From Bisgaard Taxon 45 (lineage in GTDB: Bacteria; Pseudomonadota; Gammaproteobacteria; Enterobacterales; Pasteurellaceae), in assembly GCA_030783905.1 (NCBI GenBank), contig JAQAHH010000006.1:496001-560000 (forward strand): DNA of 64,000 nucleotides, given 5' to 3'. The notes under the pieces are model-generated. The model was not told the origin of the DNA. It made no database searches and was given only the letters and a program-made list of their open reading frames with translations. This document shows, piece after piece, positions 11,212 to 22,070 of this stretch; the first letter of the stretch is position 1; every line of letters starts with the position of its first letter. The position numbers were made by a program, and so were the translations under genes.

Positions 11212-11250
11212 TGTTAAAATCTTGTTAATCTTTGTTTAATTCAATGTTAA
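11212..11250. promoter_or_regulatory. ArcA-like direct repeats upstream of focA-pflB
   Basis: TGTTAA occurs at 11212, 11223 and 11245, with the variant GTTTAA at 11234, so four hexamers follow at 11-bp spacing. ArcA-P recognises tandem TGTTAATTA-like repeats spaced 11 bp, and pfl is an ArcA/FNR target in E. coli. The cluster lies about 210 bp before focA within a 388-bp AT-rich gap that holds no gene. I find no full FNR box here. Sequence phasing is seen; ArcA binding is inferred. Confidence 0.55.
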
Positions 11251-11462
11251 TTTGTTGAAAATTAAAATATTTTAACAATAAATTGATCTGGCGTAAGAAA
11301 AAATGGATTTGAGCGTTTTTTAAACAGAAATGCGCTTTTATTTTGCACGAAAACTCCCTATAATTAACAAAAATTATAAAAAATAAAATTTTTTTAAATT
11401 ATTCAGTGATGTGACTCATCGTCATTAGGCATTATACGATACTTATGTAAGGGGATTTAAAG

Positions 11463-12317
11463 ATGAAATCAGAAGAATCAACATCAACCTGTATGGTGTC
11501 GCCGGCAAAGATGGCTCAAATTGGCGAAGATGTCGGTGTCTATAAAGCCACGAAAAAACAAATCTACTCTTTCTTTTCTGCTATTCCAGCGGGTGCCTTT
11601 ATTGCTATTGCATTCGTTTTTTATGCGACCACTCAGACCGGCAATGGTGATGCACCTTGGGGACTCACAAAATTAGTCGGTGGTATCGTTTTCTCCCTTG
11701 GGGTGATTATGGTGGTGGTGTGTGGGTCTGAATTATTTACTTCATCAACAATGACACTCGTTGCACGTGCAAGCGGTCGAATTTCCACCGTTCAAATGTT
11801 GCGAAATTGGCTTGTCGTGTACGGGGGGAATTTCGTGGGTGCGTTGTTTATTGTCGCACTGACTTGGTTTGCTGGACAGATTATGGCCGCCAATGGGCAG
11901 TGGGGATTCACCATTCTAAAAACCGCACAGCATAAAATTCACCATACTTGGACAGAAGCATTTGCATTAGGCATCTTCTGTAACATCATGGTATGTATTG
12001 CAATATGGATGACCTATGCGGGTAAGACGTTAGTCGATAAAGCCTTTATTATGATTCTGCCAATTTCTATGTTTGTGGCGTCTGGCTTTGAGCATAGTGT
12101 CGCTAATATGTTTATGATTCCGATGGGCATAGTGATTGCACATTTTGCATCACCTGAGTTTTGGCAAGCGGTGAGTGTAGATCCTGCTCAATTTGCAGAT
12201 TTAGATGTTTATCATTTTGTTGTAAAAAATTTAATTCCGGTGACGTTGGGGAATATTGTGGGTGGTGGTTGTTGTATCGCATTAGCACAATGGTACATTA
12301 ATCGCCCACATGAATAG
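11463..12317 (+). CDS. focA: Formate channel FocA
   Basis: 284-aa FNT-family pentameric channel that exports or imports formate made by PflB. Six predicted transmembrane helices; conserved FSAIPAGAFIAIAFVFYAT in TM1, GSELFTSS and GLFxIM-like HTWTEAFALGIFCNIMVC containing the pore histidine region. A GGGGA ribosome site precedes the ATG. It is followed after 98 bp by pflB, the classical focA-pfl operon. Confidence 0.95.
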   Translation: MKSEESTSTCMVSPAKMAQIGEDVGVYKATKKQIYSFFSAIPAGAFIAIAFVFYATTQTGNGDAPWGLTKLVGGIVFSLGVIMVVVCGSELFTSSTMTLVARASGRISTVQMLRNWLVVYGGNFVGALFIVALTWFAGQIMAANGQWGFTILKTAQHKIHHTWTEAFALGIFCNIMVCIAIWMTYAGKTLVDKAFIMILPISMFVASGFEHSVANMFMIPMGIVIAHFASPEFWQAVSVDPAQFADLDVYHFVVKNLIPVTLGNIVGGGCCIALAQWYINRPHE

Positions 12318-12415
12318 AATTAAGGTTGCAAAGTGCGGTCCGTTTTTCAGCGGTGTTGACCGCCTTTGTGTTGGTAAAAAAGGTTTTTTATTCTAATTAA
12401 TAGAAGGTATTTAAT

Positions 12416-14740
12416 ATGAGTCAATTAACTGAAGCTCAACAAAAAGCTTGGGAAGGGTTTGCTGGCGGTGAGTGGCAAACTGAAGTGAATGTGCGTGATT
12501 TCATTCAGAAAAACTACACTCCGTATGAAGGCGATGAATCTTTCTTAGCCGATGCTACAGAAGCCACAACAACATTGTGGAATGAAGTGATGGAAAAAAT
12601 CAAAGTGGAAAATAAAACCCACGAGCCGTATGACATTGATTGTGATACACCATCAACTATTACTTCGCATGCACCGGGTTATATTGATAAAAACTTAGAG
12701 AAAATCGTTGGTCTTCAAACAGATGCCCCATTAAAACGTGCCATTATGCCGTTTGGTGGTATCAACATGGTAAAAGGTTCTTGTAAAGTTTACGGTCGTC
12801 AACTTAATCCTGAAATCGAACATATCTTCACTGAATACCGTAAAACACATAACCAAGGCGTATTTGATGTGTATACACCAGATATTTTACGTTGCCGTCG
12901 TTCAGGTGTAATTACTGGTCTTCCTGATGCTTACGGTCGTGGACGTATTATCGGTGACTATCGTCGTATGGCACTTTACGGTGCAGATTTCTTAATGAAA
13001 GATAAATTTAAACAATTTACTTCATTACAAGACAAATTAGAAAGTGGCGAAGATATCCAAGCTACCATTCAATTACGTGAAGAAATTGCAGAACAACACC
13101 GCGCATTAGGCAAAATCAAAGAAATGGCAGCAAGCTATGGTTTTGATATTTCAGGTCCTGCAACCAATGCACAAGAAGCCGTACAATGGACTTATTTTGC
13201 GTATTTAGCGGCGGTGAAATCGCAAAATGGTGCCGCTATGTCATTCGGTCGTGTCTCTACTTTCTTAGATATTTACATTGAACGTGACTTAAAAGCAGGC
13301 AAAATTACCGAACAAGAAGCACAAGAGTTAATTGACCACTTGGTGATGAAATTACGTATGGTACGTTTCTTACGTACACCAGAATACGATCAATTATTCT
13401 CAGGCGACCCGATGTGGGCAACGGAAACCTTAGCCGGTATGGGTGTTGATGGCCGTACATTAGTGACCAAAAACAGCTTCCGTATTTTACATACCCTTTA
13501 CACCATGGGACCATCACCAGAACCGAACTTAACGATTCTTTGGTCTGAAAAATTACCAGATGGTTTCAAACGCTATGCAGCGAAAGTGTCTATCGATACA
13601 TCTTCTGTTCAATATGAGAACGATGACTTAATGCGTCCTGACTTCCAGAACGATGACTATGCGATTGCTTGCTGTGTATCACCGATGATTGTGGGTAAAA
13701 TGATGCAATTCTTTGGTGCACGTGCAAACTTAGCGAAAACCTTGTTATACGCAATCAACGGCGGTGTGGATGAGAAATCAGGTGACCAAGTTGGACCAAA
13801 AACCGATCCAATTACAAGCGAATACTTAGATTATGATGATGTCATGACTCGCTTAGATAGCTTTATGGATTGGTTAGCAAAACAGTACGTCACAGCATTG
13901 AACATCATTCACTTTATGCATGATAAATATGCCTATGAAGCGGCATTAATGGCACTTCACGATCGTGATGTATTCCGTACAATGGCGTGTGGTATCGCAG
14001 GTCTTTCTGTGGCTGCTGACTCATTATCGGCGATTAAATATGCAAAAGTAAAACCAGTGCGTGGCGATATTGAGATCAAAAATAAAGCGGGCGACGTGGT
14101 TGGCGTTGCGAAAAATGTGGCGGTTGACTTTGAAATCGAAGGTGAATATCCACAATTTGGTAACAACGATAACCGTGTAGATGAAATTGCGTGTGATTTA
14201 GTTGAACGCTTTATGAAGAAAATCCAAAAACTTCATACATACCGCAATGCGGTACCGACACAATCTGTCCTAACGATCACATCTAACGTGGTTTATGGTA
14301 AGAAAACGGGTAATACCCCAGATGGTCGTCGTGCCGGTGCACCATTTGGACCGGGTGCAAACCCAATGCATGGTCGTGACCAAAAAGGTGCGGTGGCTTC
14401 ATTAACCTCTGTGGCGAAACTACCATTTGCGTATGCGAAAGATGGTATTTCTTATACTTTCTCAATCGTACCAAATGCCTTAGGTAAAGATTACGAAGCA
14501 CAAAAACGTAACCTTGCAGGCTTAATGGATGGTTACTTCCACCACGAAGCAACCATTGAAGGGGGACAACATCTAAACGTGAACGTAATGAACCGTGAAA
14601 TGTTGTTAGATGCAATGGAAAATCCAGAGAAATACCCACAATTAACCATTCGTGTTTCAGGTTATGCGGTACGTTTCAACTCATTAACCAAAGAACAACA
14701 ACAAGACGTGATTACACGAACTTTCACACAAACTATGTAA
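12416..14740 (+). CDS. pflB: Formate C-acetyltransferase (pyruvate formate-lyase)
   Basis: 774-aa glycyl radical enzyme converting pyruvate and CoA to acetyl-CoA and formate. The catalytic cysteine pair is Cys419-Cys420 in AIACCVSPM; the radical glycine is about Gly749 in RVSGYAVRF. It is about 14 residues longer than the E. coli protein. It is activated by PflA (17126-17866) and rescued by GrcA (3347-3730), whose C-terminus it matches. Codon use is strongly biased, as expected for an abundant enzyme. The focA-pflB gap contains a USS but no terminator hairpin. Confidence 0.98.
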   Translation: MSQLTEAQQKAWEGFAGGEWQTEVNVRDFIQKNYTPYEGDESFLADATEATTTLWNEVMEKIKVENKTHEPYDIDCDTPSTITSHAPGYIDKNLEKIVGLQTDAPLKRAIMPFGGINMVKGSCKVYGRQLNPEIEHIFTEYRKTHNQGVFDVYTPDILRCRRSGVITGLPDAYGRGRIIGDYRRMALYGADFLMKDKFKQFTSLQDKLESGEDIQATIQLREEIAEQHRALGKIKEMAASYGFDISGPATNAQEAVQWTYFAYLAAVKSQNGAAMSFGRVSTFLDIYIERDLKAGKITEQEAQELIDHLVMKLRMVRFLRTPEYDQLFSGDPMWATETLAGMGVDGRTLVTKNSFRILHTLYTMGPSPEPNLTILWSEKLPDGFKRYAAKVSIDTSSVQYENDDLMRPDFQNDDYAIACCVSPMIVGKMMQFFGARANLAKTLLYAINGGVDEKSGDQVGPKTDPITSEYLDYDDVMTRLDSFMDWLAKQYVTALNIIHFMHDKYAYEAALMALHDRDVFRTMACGIAGLSVAADSLSAIKYAKVKPVRGDIEIKNKAGDVVGVAKNVAVDFEIEGEYPQFGNNDNRVDEIACDLVERFMKKIQKLHTYRNAVPTQSVLTITSNVVYGKKTGNTPDGRRAGAPFGPGANPMHGRDQKGAVASLTSVAKLPFAYAKDGISYTFSIVPNALGKDYEAQKRNLAGLMDGYFHHEATIEGGQHLNVNVMNREMLLDAMENPEKYPQLTIRVSGYAVRFNSLTKEQQQDVITRTFTQTM

Positions 14741-14761
14741 TGTAAATCTTGTTTGTTTTTT

Positions 14762-14791
14762 AAGCCTCTGTGTTGTGCACAGAGGCTTTTT
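14762..14791 (+). terminator. Terminator of focA-pflB
   Basis: An 11-bp stem, AAGCCTCTGTG against CACAGAGGCTT, with a TTGTG loop, followed by Ts. It starts 22 bp after the pflB stop. Confidence 0.92.
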
Positions 14792-14913
14792 CCATTACAA
14801 ATGAAGGGGGCATTTCAACGTATTAGCTGTTCATACCAGTACTGGTCTGTCTAGGTATTTGTTTTCCTCTTCCGATAAACTCCATCCGTTTTTCTTTTTA
14901 TCAGGATTTTTTA

Positions 14914-16954
14914 ATGACGTTAAATAAAATTTCTTTCGTATTATTGTGCTTAGTGAGCACAGGGGCGTTTGCACAAGAGGTAGTGGTTTTTGGGGATAGT
15001 TTGAGTGATGTGGGGCAAATTAAGTGGAATAAGAAAGCCAGTTATTTAAAAAGCGATGGTGCTTACCACCTCTTGTATGATGAGCATTTGGCGCAAGCTT
15101 TAGGAAGATCATTAATGGCTTCTACACAGGGGGGCTTAAGTTATGCATACAGTGGTGGCGTGATTGTGGGCACAAATAATACTAAAACAACAGAACAACC
15201 TCAGTTAACACTACAACATCAGGTCAAACAGTATTTACAAACACCCGTTAAAAAAGATGCACTACATGTTCTCTGGGCAGGGGGGAATGATTTAGCTACC
15301 GTGCTAGCAAAGGCGGCGACTCTCACTAAAGCGGAAGAAAAGCAAGCTTACGTATTAGATAGTATTAATACAATGGCACAAACGATGGCACAACAATGGC
15401 GTACCTTACAACAAGCCGGAATAAATCAAATCATCGCGCCAACGATCCCAAATGTGACTTATACGCCTGAATTTTTCAATCAGCTAGCTGAAGCAGCCGG
15501 TGCCCAAATCCAAGCAAAATCTTATAATCTAATCAATAAGGCGGATTTTGTGGCGAGTTTTAAACGCGCAGTTGAACAGTTTCTTACCCAACCTACCAAT
15601 AACTTAGAAGCGTTTGAACAACACCGTCTACAAACGTTAGAAAAAGCCGCGGAAGATTTTTATAACAGTCGAGCTTGGTACACAAAATTATTACTTTCCA
15701 CAGCTGGTTATAATGCCAAAGCGCTTGCCGACACCTTAATTAAAGAATACAAAACCATTGTTGAACAAGCGGCTCAAGCCACGGCATTATTAAATGCCCG
15801 TATTACATCGGCTTTAAACCAAGAGGGTGGAAATATTGTACGTATTGACACTGATGGATTATTAAAAGATATGATGACGCGTCCGTCAGAATATGGCTTA
15901 ACCAATACGACTGCAGTGGTTTGTAAAGAGAGTACCGCAGACCCAGCTAAACCGGCATGTCAGCCAGAAGATCAAACAGCAGCGAGTCAACGTTTATTTG
16001 CAGATAGTTTTCATCCCGGCCCCACTGCACATAAAGCGATGTCAGCATTATATGCTTAACGTATTACAAACCCCGAAAGATATGGCGATATTAACACAAA
16101 TTGTGCAGCAACAAACCGATTTGGCGTTGGATTTTATCCGCACTGAAAGTTATCGGCATCATTTCACCCCGCAAACAGCACAAACTGTTGAGACATTAGC
16201 GGCTTATCAAAAGCAAAAAAGAGGGGAAAGTTTACGTGTTGGTGCGAAAGTACAATTCAATCCACAATGGCAATTTGTCGTCGTTGCGAGTCAGCAGAAA
16301 CAAGATGCGCAACAACAATTGCTTCATGTCAAGTCTCAAAGTCGTGTGTTAAGTACCGCACTTCGTTATGATGCCGATAAGTGGTGGGTGGGAAGTGTAC
16401 TTCAAGTAAATAATACAACGTTAACAATGGATAGAATGGCGTATATTGGTCATTCAGTACATCAACAATCAGCCGAAACAGATGCTGAAAGTCGTAGTAT
16501 GGGGCTGTTCGCAGGTTATGAATGGCGATTGAATGCATTAGGCGTGGCGCTAATTGCGGATCTCAATAAAAGCAAAACAGAGGTGGCTGCGTTTAGTGAG
16601 CAAAAACCAGGTATTACACAAATGCAATTTGCCACACGTACGACAAAAAGTGTGAAAAGTGGTGTGGGGGTTGATTTACGTTACCAAGCTGTAAGTTGGC
16701 AACCTTATGTTACTGCGCGTTGGGTGAAAGAATGGCACAATGATTTACCTACCATCCAAGCAAGCTTAAACGGAAGTACCTTCACGACGGTCTTACCTCC
16801 ACAAGATAACCAGTGGGTCAATATTGTTGCAGGCTTACAATTTAAACCGCTCAACAGTGGACTTCACGCGAATCTTGGTTTTAGTCGTGATCTAAGTCGA
16901 AAAGCGTCACTGCTACACTCGACCTTCCACGCGAGTATTGGCTTTGTTTTCTAA
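14914..16954 (+). pseudogene. GDSL/SGNH esterase autotransporter, interrupted by a frameshift
   Basis: Two overlapping frames together make one secreted esterase. Frame A (14914-16059, 381 aa) has a signal peptide (cut near AFA-QE), the GDSL block VVFGDSLSDVGQ with Ser29, AGGNDLA near residue 123 and the catalytic-His block FHPGPTAHK near 365, and then stops. Frame B (open 15998-16954) continues with YMLNVLQTP and runs through a beta-barrel translocator ending IGFVF, with the terminal phenylalanine typical of outer-membrane proteins. One surplus base around 16041-16044 in the SFHPGPTAHKAMS region restores a single protein of about 680 aa. The break is not in a homopolymer or short repeat. It is either a real inactivating mutation or a sequencing error; frame A alone would be exported to the periplasm without a translocator. 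Confidence 0.85.
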
Positions 16955-16987
16955 ACACGTCACCGCATTTGTCTGGTTTTGTTATCT

Positions 16988-17026
16988 CACTCGACATAGC
17001 TCGTTCATCTAAAGGCCTGTCGAGTG
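16988..17026 (+). terminator. Inverted repeat after the autotransporter gene
   Basis: A perfect 9-bp inverted repeat, CACTCGACA at 16988-16996 and TGTCGAGTG at 17018-17026, with a 21-nt loop. Only a poor T-rich tail follows. It lies 33 bp after the barrel stop, so a weak terminator is the simplest reading. Confidence 0.45.
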
Positions 17027-17125
17027 TTGTTACTTGCAAATAGAATTGTCATATAGTCGAATAATTCGCAACAATCTGCTCAAATTTCGATTATAATAAG
17101 TAAAAAATGTTTAAGGATTGTGATT

Positions 17126-17866
17126 ATGGCTGTTGTGGGAAGAATTCATTCTTACGAATCCTGTGGCACTGTTGATGGACCCGGTATTCGTTTTATTTTA
17201 TTTATGCAAGGGTGCTTAATGCGTTGTAAATACTGTCACAATCGTGATACATGGGATTTACACGCGGGCAAAGAAATTACTGTCGATGAATTAATGAAAG
17301 AGGTGGTCACTTATCGCCACTTTATGAATGCATCAGGTGGTGGCGTAACGGCTTCTGGTGGCGAAGCCGTATTGCAAGCAGAATTTGTACGAGATTGGTT
17401 CAGAGCCTGTAAAAAGGAGGGAATTCATACCTGTTTAGATACCAATGGTTTTGTGCGTCATTATGATCATGTGATTGATGAATTATTAGATGTTACCGAT
17501 CTGGTTTTACTTGATTTGAAAGAACTGAATGATACCGTTCACCAAAACTTAATTGGCGTACCGAATAAACGTACGTTGGAATTTGCAAAATATTTAGCTA
17601 AACGTAATCAACCTGTCTGGATTCGCTATGTTGTTGTACCGGGTTATACTGACGCAGATGAAGATATTCATTTATTGGGTAATTTTATTAAGGACATGAA
17701 AAACATCGAGAAAGTCGAGTTATTGCCTTATCACCGTCTAGGAGCACACAAGTGGGAGGCAATGGGCGAGAAGTATGAGTTGGAAGATGTGAATCCGCCG
17801 ACAAAAGAATCTTTAGAACACATTAAGTCGATTCTTGAGGGCTATGGGCATATAGTCAACTATTAA
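17126..17866 (+). CDS. pflA: Pyruvate formate-lyase activating enzyme
   Basis: 246-aa radical SAM enzyme, same length as E. coli Pfl[13 protein letters not shown] supplies the CxxxCxxC motif that binds the 4Fe-4S cluster; [11 protein letters not shown] is the SAM-binding glycine region. It abstracts a hydrogen from the PflB glycine. The ATG at 17126 has AAGGA eight bases upstream; the in-frame GTG at 17120 would leave only two bases. It is separated from focA-pflB by the broken autotransporter gene. Confidence 0.96.
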   Translation: MAVVGRIHSYESCGTVDGPGIRFILFMQGCLMRCKYCHNRDTWDLHAGKEITVDELMKEVVTYRHFMNASGGGVTASGGEAVLQAEFVRDWFRACKKEGIHTCLDTNGFVRHYDHVIDELLDVTDLVLLDLKELNDTVHQNLIGVPNKRTLEFAKYLAKRNQPVWIRYVVVPGYTDADEDIHLLGNFIKDMKNIEKVELLPYHRLGAHKWEAMGEKYELEDVNPPTKESLEHIKSILEGYGHIVNY

Positions 17867-17886
17867 TTTAGTTTGTTTATCTACGT

Positions 17887-17921
17887 AAAAAAGAGTAGAA
17901 ATTTATTTCTACTCTTTTTTT
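17887..17921 (+). terminator. Terminator of pflA
   Basis: Near-perfect 16-bp stem, AAAAAAGAGTAGAAAT against ATTTCTACTCTTTTTT, beginning about 20 bp after the pflA stop and ending in a T-run. Confidence 0.9.
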
Positions 17922-18104
17922 ATTACCTTTTAAAAATAAATTTTTATATTTTGTCTATTTTTTATTTTATATTTGTTTAATTAAAATGCTTTTTTTGTTT
18001 GTTTATTGATCTTATTTTTATTTGTGCTTATTAAATAAACTTCAATTTAAGTTTGTTTTGTTTTTTATGTATTTTTTTAGTAAAAAAGTGATATTTCTTA
18101 ATAT

Positions 18105-18124
18105 AATTTGAGCTGAGTCAAATT
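18105..18124. promoter_or_regulatory. FNR/CRP-type palindrome upstream of citC
   Basis: AATTTGA-GCTGAG-TCAAATT has perfect 7-bp arms six bases apart. Its core TTGA-N6-TCAA fits FNR, and the geometry also fits a degenerate CRP site. It lies about 105 bp before citC inside a 361-bp, very T-rich gap that otherwise holds the pflA terminator and no gene. Anaerobic control of citrate fermentation is expected; binding is inferred. Confidence 0.5.
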
Positions 18125-18227
18125 TCAGTTTATTTCATTCTGTACTACCTATTTATGACTAGCTATTTAAATCTTTTTTGCTAGAATCAGCGCAGTTGTT
18201 GTTTAACTGAAGTCCCCCAATTAGAAT

Positions 18228-19319
18228 ATGCAGTTCGCTTATATAGATGTTAAGACGTCATCGAATTTAAAGGAACTTATTGATTTTCTTGCGAAGAGCG
18301 ATTTAAGTTTCGATACTCAAATTGAACAATTTGTTGTTGCTTATAATGCTAACGATGACATTATTGCAGGCGGTGGAATTTCAGGTAATATTATTAAATG
18401 TGTCGCGATAAATGAAGCCTATCGTGGTGAAGGTGTGGCATTAAAATTAGCCACAGAATTAATCAACTTAGCTTATGAATTAGGGCGAACGCAACTTTTT
18501 ATTTATACTAAACCAGAGTATGAAATATTATTTAAATCCTGTGGATTTTATACCATCGCCACAGCATATCCCAACGTTGTCTTATTAGAAAATAGTGCAA
18601 CCCGTCTAACAAAATATTGTAATAAATTAGCACAAAATTATATTCAGGGTGAAAAAATTGGTGCCATAGTCATGAATGCCAACCCTTTTACTTTAGGGCA
18701 CCACTATTTAATTCAACAAGCACTCTCTTATTGTGATCATTTACATCTTTTTGTGGTAGGTGAAAATGCGTCCCTGTTTTCATATGCAGAACGATTTGAC
18801 TTGGTCAAACAAGGGATTGCAGATCTAGAAAACCTCACGTTGCATCAAGGTTCAGACTATATCATTTCTCGTGCAACGTTTCCTAACTACTTTCTAAAAG
18901 ACAAAGCATTAACCGAGAGTTTGTATGTCGAACTCGATCTGAAATTATTCCGTCATTATATTGCCCCCAGTTTGGGGATTACGCATCGTTTTGTGGGCAC
19001 TGAGCCGATTTGTGCAATCACGCATCAATACAACCAAAAAATGCATTATTGGCTTGAACAAGCCCAGCTCTCCTCCGCACCGATTCAAGTGATCGAGCTT
19101 GAACGTAACTATTATGCTGGTGAGCCCATTTCTGCTTCTCGCGTCCGTCAGTTATTAAAAAATCAAGATTGGCAAGCTCTCAGTCATTTCGTTCCTCAAA
19201 CGACACTTCGCTATTTAGCGCAAAAATATCGGGAAAAATCAGACCGTTTGCCTGTTTGGTTAAACGGGGAATCCACGGATTTAATTCATCATAAAGGAAA
19301 CAAATATGAAAATAATTAA
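18228..19319 (+). CDS. citC: [Citrate (pro-3S)-lyase] ligase
   Basis: 363 aa. It acetylates the thiol of the citrate lyase prosthetic group, making the lyase active. Residues up to about 130 resemble a GNAT-like domain ([24 protein letters not shown]). The rest is a nucleotidyltransferase domain with [22 protein letters not shown] (HxxH-type ATP site), and SASRVRQLL near the C-terminus. No convincing Shine-Dalgarno precedes the ATG, so translation may be weak or the start slightly off. First gene of citC-D-E-F-XG-T; overlaps citD by 14 bp. Confidence 0.94.
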   Translation: MQFAYIDVKTSSNLKELIDFLAKSDLSFDTQIEQFVVAYNANDDIIAGGGISGNIIKCVAINEAYRGEGVALKLATELINLAYELGRTQLFIYTKPEYEILFKSCGFYTIATAYPNVVLLENSATRLTKYCNKLAQNYIQGEKIGAIVMNANPFTLGHHYLIQQALSYCDHLHLFVVGENASLFSYAERFDLVKQGIADLENLTLHQGSDYIISRATFPNYFLKDKALTESLYVELDLKLFRHYIAPSLGITHRFVGTEPICAITHQYNQKMHYWLEQAQLSSAPIQVIELERNYYAGEPISASRVRQLLKNQDWQALSHFVPQTTLRYLAQKYREKSDRLPVWLNGESTDLIHHKGNKYENN

Positions 19320-19596
19320 ACCTGCGTTAGCAGGCACCTTAGAGTCGAGCGATGCGTTAATTCGTGTTGAACCATCGAATGTCGGGTTAGATATTGAGAT
19401 TAATAGTTCCGTAGGCAAACAGTTTGGTGAAGCTATTCAAGCGACTGTTGAAAATGTCTTAGCCACCTTGGGCATCACACAAGCGCAAATTATTGTGGAA
19501 GACAAAGGTGCGCTTGATTGTGTATTACGTGCACGTTTGAAAACCGCATTATTACGTGCAAGTGATGAACCTATTCAGTGGGAGACATTACTATGA
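19306..19596 (+). CDS. citD: Citrate lyase acyl carrier protein (gamma subunit)
   Basis: 96 aa. Carries the phosphoribosyl-dephospho-CoA prosthetic group, attached to a serine in the [15 protein letters not shown] region (about Ser14). Starts with an AAGGAAA ribosome site inside the end of citC and overlaps citE by ATGA. CitC acetylates its cofactor; the CitXG product of this cluster makes and attaches it. Confidence 0.95.
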   Translation: MKIIKPALAGTLESSDALIRVEPSNVGLDIEINSSVGKQFGEAIQATVENVLATLGITQAQIIVEDKGALDCVLRARLKTALLRASDEPIQWETLL

Positions 19597-20468
19597 AATT
19601 AAGACGCAGTATGTTGTTTGTGCCAGGATCGAATGCGGCAATGATCAGTAATAGTTTTATATACCAACCTGATGCCATTATGTTCGATTTAGAAGACGCG
19701 GTGGCATTAAAAGAAAAAGACAGCGCACGTTTATTAGTTGCGCATGCTTTACAGCACCCACTATATCAAGAAATAGAAACTATTGTGCGGATTAATCCAC
19801 TGGAATCTGAATTCGGCTTATTGGATCTCAATGCGGTGGTGAGAGCGGGTGTCGATATTGTGCGTATGCCAAAAACAGAGCGTGCAGAAGAGGTGATCGC
19901 ACTGGATCAGGCTATGACGGACATTGAGCGAGCTTGTGGACGTGAAGTAGGCAGCACCAAAATTTTAGCGGCAATTGAATCGGCACTCGGGATTACCCAA
20001 GCCAATCAAATTGCCACCGCCTCACCACGCTTAATAGGCATTGCGCTAGGGGCCGAAGATTATGTGCGCAGTTTAAAAACTGAACGTTCAGCAGAGGGTA
20101 TCGAGTTGTTATTTGCTCGTTGTAGTTTATTGCAAGCTGCTCGAGCCGCGGGTATTCAAGCCTTTGACACCGTTTATTCTAATGCCAATAACGAAGCGGG
20201 TTTTTTACAAGAAGCGGCACTGATTAAGCAACTCGGTTTTGATGGTAAATCGTTGATTAATCCTCGCCAAATTGAATTATTGCATAATTTATTTGCGCCA
20301 AGCCAAAAAGACGTGGATCAAGCCAACAAAATTATTGCTGCCGCACAAGAGGCGGAACAACAAGGTCTAGGCGTGGTTTCCTTAAATGGAAAAATGATTG
20401 ATACGCCAATTATTGAGCGAGCAAAACTCGTTTTACAACGTGCACAGTCAGGGATTCGTGAGGAGTAA
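19593..20468 (+). CDS. citE: Citrate lyase beta subunit (citryl-ACP lyase)
   Basis: 291 aa from the ATG at 19593, overlapping the citD stop by four bases with GGAG eight bases upstream; the longer GTG-initiated frame from 19578 is less likely. [25 protein letters not shown] and the metal-binding ALGAEDYV are HpcH/HpaI-CitE hallmarks. It cleaves citryl-ACP to oxaloacetate and acetyl-ACP. Confidence 0.96.
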   Translation: MKLRRSMLFVPGSNAAMISNSFIYQPDAIMFDLEDAVALKEKDSARLLVAHALQHPLYQEIETIVRINPLESEFGLLDLNAVVRAGVDIVRMPKTERAEEVIALDQAMTDIERACGREVGSTKILAAIESALGITQANQIATASPRLIGIALGAEDYVRSLKTERSAEGIELLFARCSLLQAARAAGIQAFDTVYSNANNEAGFLQEAALIKQLGFDGKSLINPRQIELLHNLFAPSQKDVDQANKIIAAAQEAEQQGLGVVSLNGKMIDTPIIERAKLVLQRAQSGIREE

Positions 20469-20473
20469 GTAAG

Positions 20474-21985
20474 ATGAAAACCAGAGAACAACGTGTGACA
20501 AATCTATTAAGTACCTCTTCACTATTACAGGCTTATCAGCCAGTTGCTAAATCAGAATCCTTACAACGTACCCAAAAACAACGCAAAATTTGCCATTCCT
20601 TAGAGGACGCGATTCGACGCTCAGGCTTACAAAATGGCATGACGATTTCTTTCCACCATGCATTCCGTGGCGGTGATTTTATTGTGAATCAAGTGATGGC
20701 AAAAATCGCTGAAATGGGGTTTAAAGATTTAGTCTTAGCCTCCAGTTCCCTGATTGATAGCCATTTCCCACTCATTGAGCATATTAAAAAAGGGGTGGTA
20801 CGTAAAATTTATTCTTCGGGGTTGCGTGGCGAATTAGCAGATGAAATCTCCAAGGGATTGATGGCAGAGCCGGTGACTATCCATTCACATGGTGGACGCG
20901 TGCATTTAATTAAAAGTGGTGAACTTAAAATTGATATTGCTTTTTTAGGTGTACCTTGTTGCGACCAATTTGGTAATGCCAACGGGTTTAGCGGAAAAAA
21001 TCAATGCGGTTCTTTAGGTTATGCACGCATTGACGCGGAATATGCCGATAAAGTCGTGCTATTAACTGAAGAATTTGCCGAATATCCGCATAATCCAATC
21101 AGTATTGGGCAAGACAAAGTGGATTTCATTGTGCAAGTGGATGCGGTTGGGGATGCGAAAAAAATTGGAGGCGGTGCCACTCGGATGACCACCAATCCTC
21201 GTGAATTATTAATTGCTCGTAAAGCGGCGGAAGTGATTTTTGCCTCAGGCTATTTTAAACAAGGCTTTTCGTTGCAAACAGGGACTGGGGGCGCCTCGTT
21301 AGCGGTCACCCGTTTCCTTGCCGATAAAATGCGTCGAGAGAAGATTACCGCGAGTTTTGCTTTAGGCGGGATCACTTCCACGATGGTGGCATTACATGAA
21401 GCGGGCTTAATTGAAAAATTAATTGATGTACAAAGTTTTGATAAAGACGCGGCGGCATCCTTAGCGCGTAATCCAAATCATATTGAAGTCTCTGCGAATC
21501 AATATGCCAATTTTAGTTCAAAAGGCGCCTCTGTGGAGCGTTTAGATGTCGTGATTCTAAGTGCTTTAGAAATTGATAAACACTTTAATGTTAATGTGCT
21601 TACTGGATCGGATGGCGTTATTCGAGGGGCATCAGGCGGACATTGTGATACTGCCGCCTCGGCACAGGTCGCGATTATTGTCGCCCCTTTAGTACGAGGA
21701 CGTATTCCAACCGTTGTAGAAGAAGTGATCACCACGGTTACGCCAGGCGAGAATATCGATATTTTAGTGACTGATCATGGTGTGGCGGTTAATCCAACAC
21801 GGGTTGATCTAATTGACTGCTTAACTCAAGCGGGCATTCAACTTTTCACGATTGAACAATTAATGGAAAAAGCTTATGCCATCACAGGTAGACCAAAAGC
21901 AATTGCGTTTACTGACAAGCCTGTTGCGGTAGTGCGTTATCGTGATGGTTCCGTGATTGATACAGTCTATCAAGTCAAAGCATAG
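20474..21985 (+). CDS. citF: Citrate lyase alpha subunit (citrate:acetyl-ACP transferase)
   Basis: 503 aa, full length. Swaps the acetyl group on CitD for citrate. MTISFHHAFRGGDFIVNQVM near residue 56 and the glycine-rich QTGTGGASLAVTRF, TGSDGVIRGASGGH and ITDHGVAVNP-like blocks mark the CoA-transferase-fold CitF family. GAGGAGTAAGT gives a good ribosome site. A USS-containing hairpin with a T-run follows the stop. Confidence 0.97.
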   Translation: MKTREQRVTNLLSTSSLLQAYQPVAKSESLQRTQKQRKICHSLEDAIRRSGLQNGMTISFHHAFRGGDFIVNQVMAKIAEMGFKDLVLASSSLIDSHFPLIEHIKKGVVRKIYSSGLRGELADEISKGLMAEPVTIHSHGGRVHLIKSGELKIDIAFLGVPCCDQFGNANGFSGKNQCGSLGYARIDAEYADKVVLLTEEFAEYPHNPISIGQDKVDFIVQVDAVGDAKKIGGGATRMTTNPRELLIARKAAEVIFASGYFKQGFSLQTGTGGASLAVTRFLADKMRREKITASFALGGITSTMVALHEAGLIEKLIDVQSFDKDAAASLARNPNHIEVSANQYANFSSKGASVERLDVVILSALEIDKHFNVNVLTGSDGVIRGASGGHCDTAASAQVAIIVAPLVRGRIPTVVEEVITTVTPGENIDILVTDHGVAVNPTRVDLIDCLTQAGIQLFTIEQLMEKAYAITGRPKAIAFTDKPVAVVRYRDGSVIDTVYQVKA

Positions 21986-22007
21986 GCTCGGTGGTTGAAA
22001 TGATGTC

Positions 22008-22055
22008 GTGCGGTGTAGTTTCCAAAAGGTGTTGGAAATGAACCGCACTTTTTTT
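22008..22055 (+). terminator. USS-containing terminator inside the cit cluster
   Basis: Outer arms GTGCGGT (22008-22014) and ACCGCAC (22042-22048) enclose an inner TTTCCAA/TTGGAAA hairpin (22019-22038), followed by seven Ts. The 3' arm is a USS core. It sits between citF and citXG, so it probably reduces transcription of the cofactor and transporter genes relative to the lyase subunits. Confidence 0.75.
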
Positions 22056-22070
22056 GGGCGTGAGTGGTAG

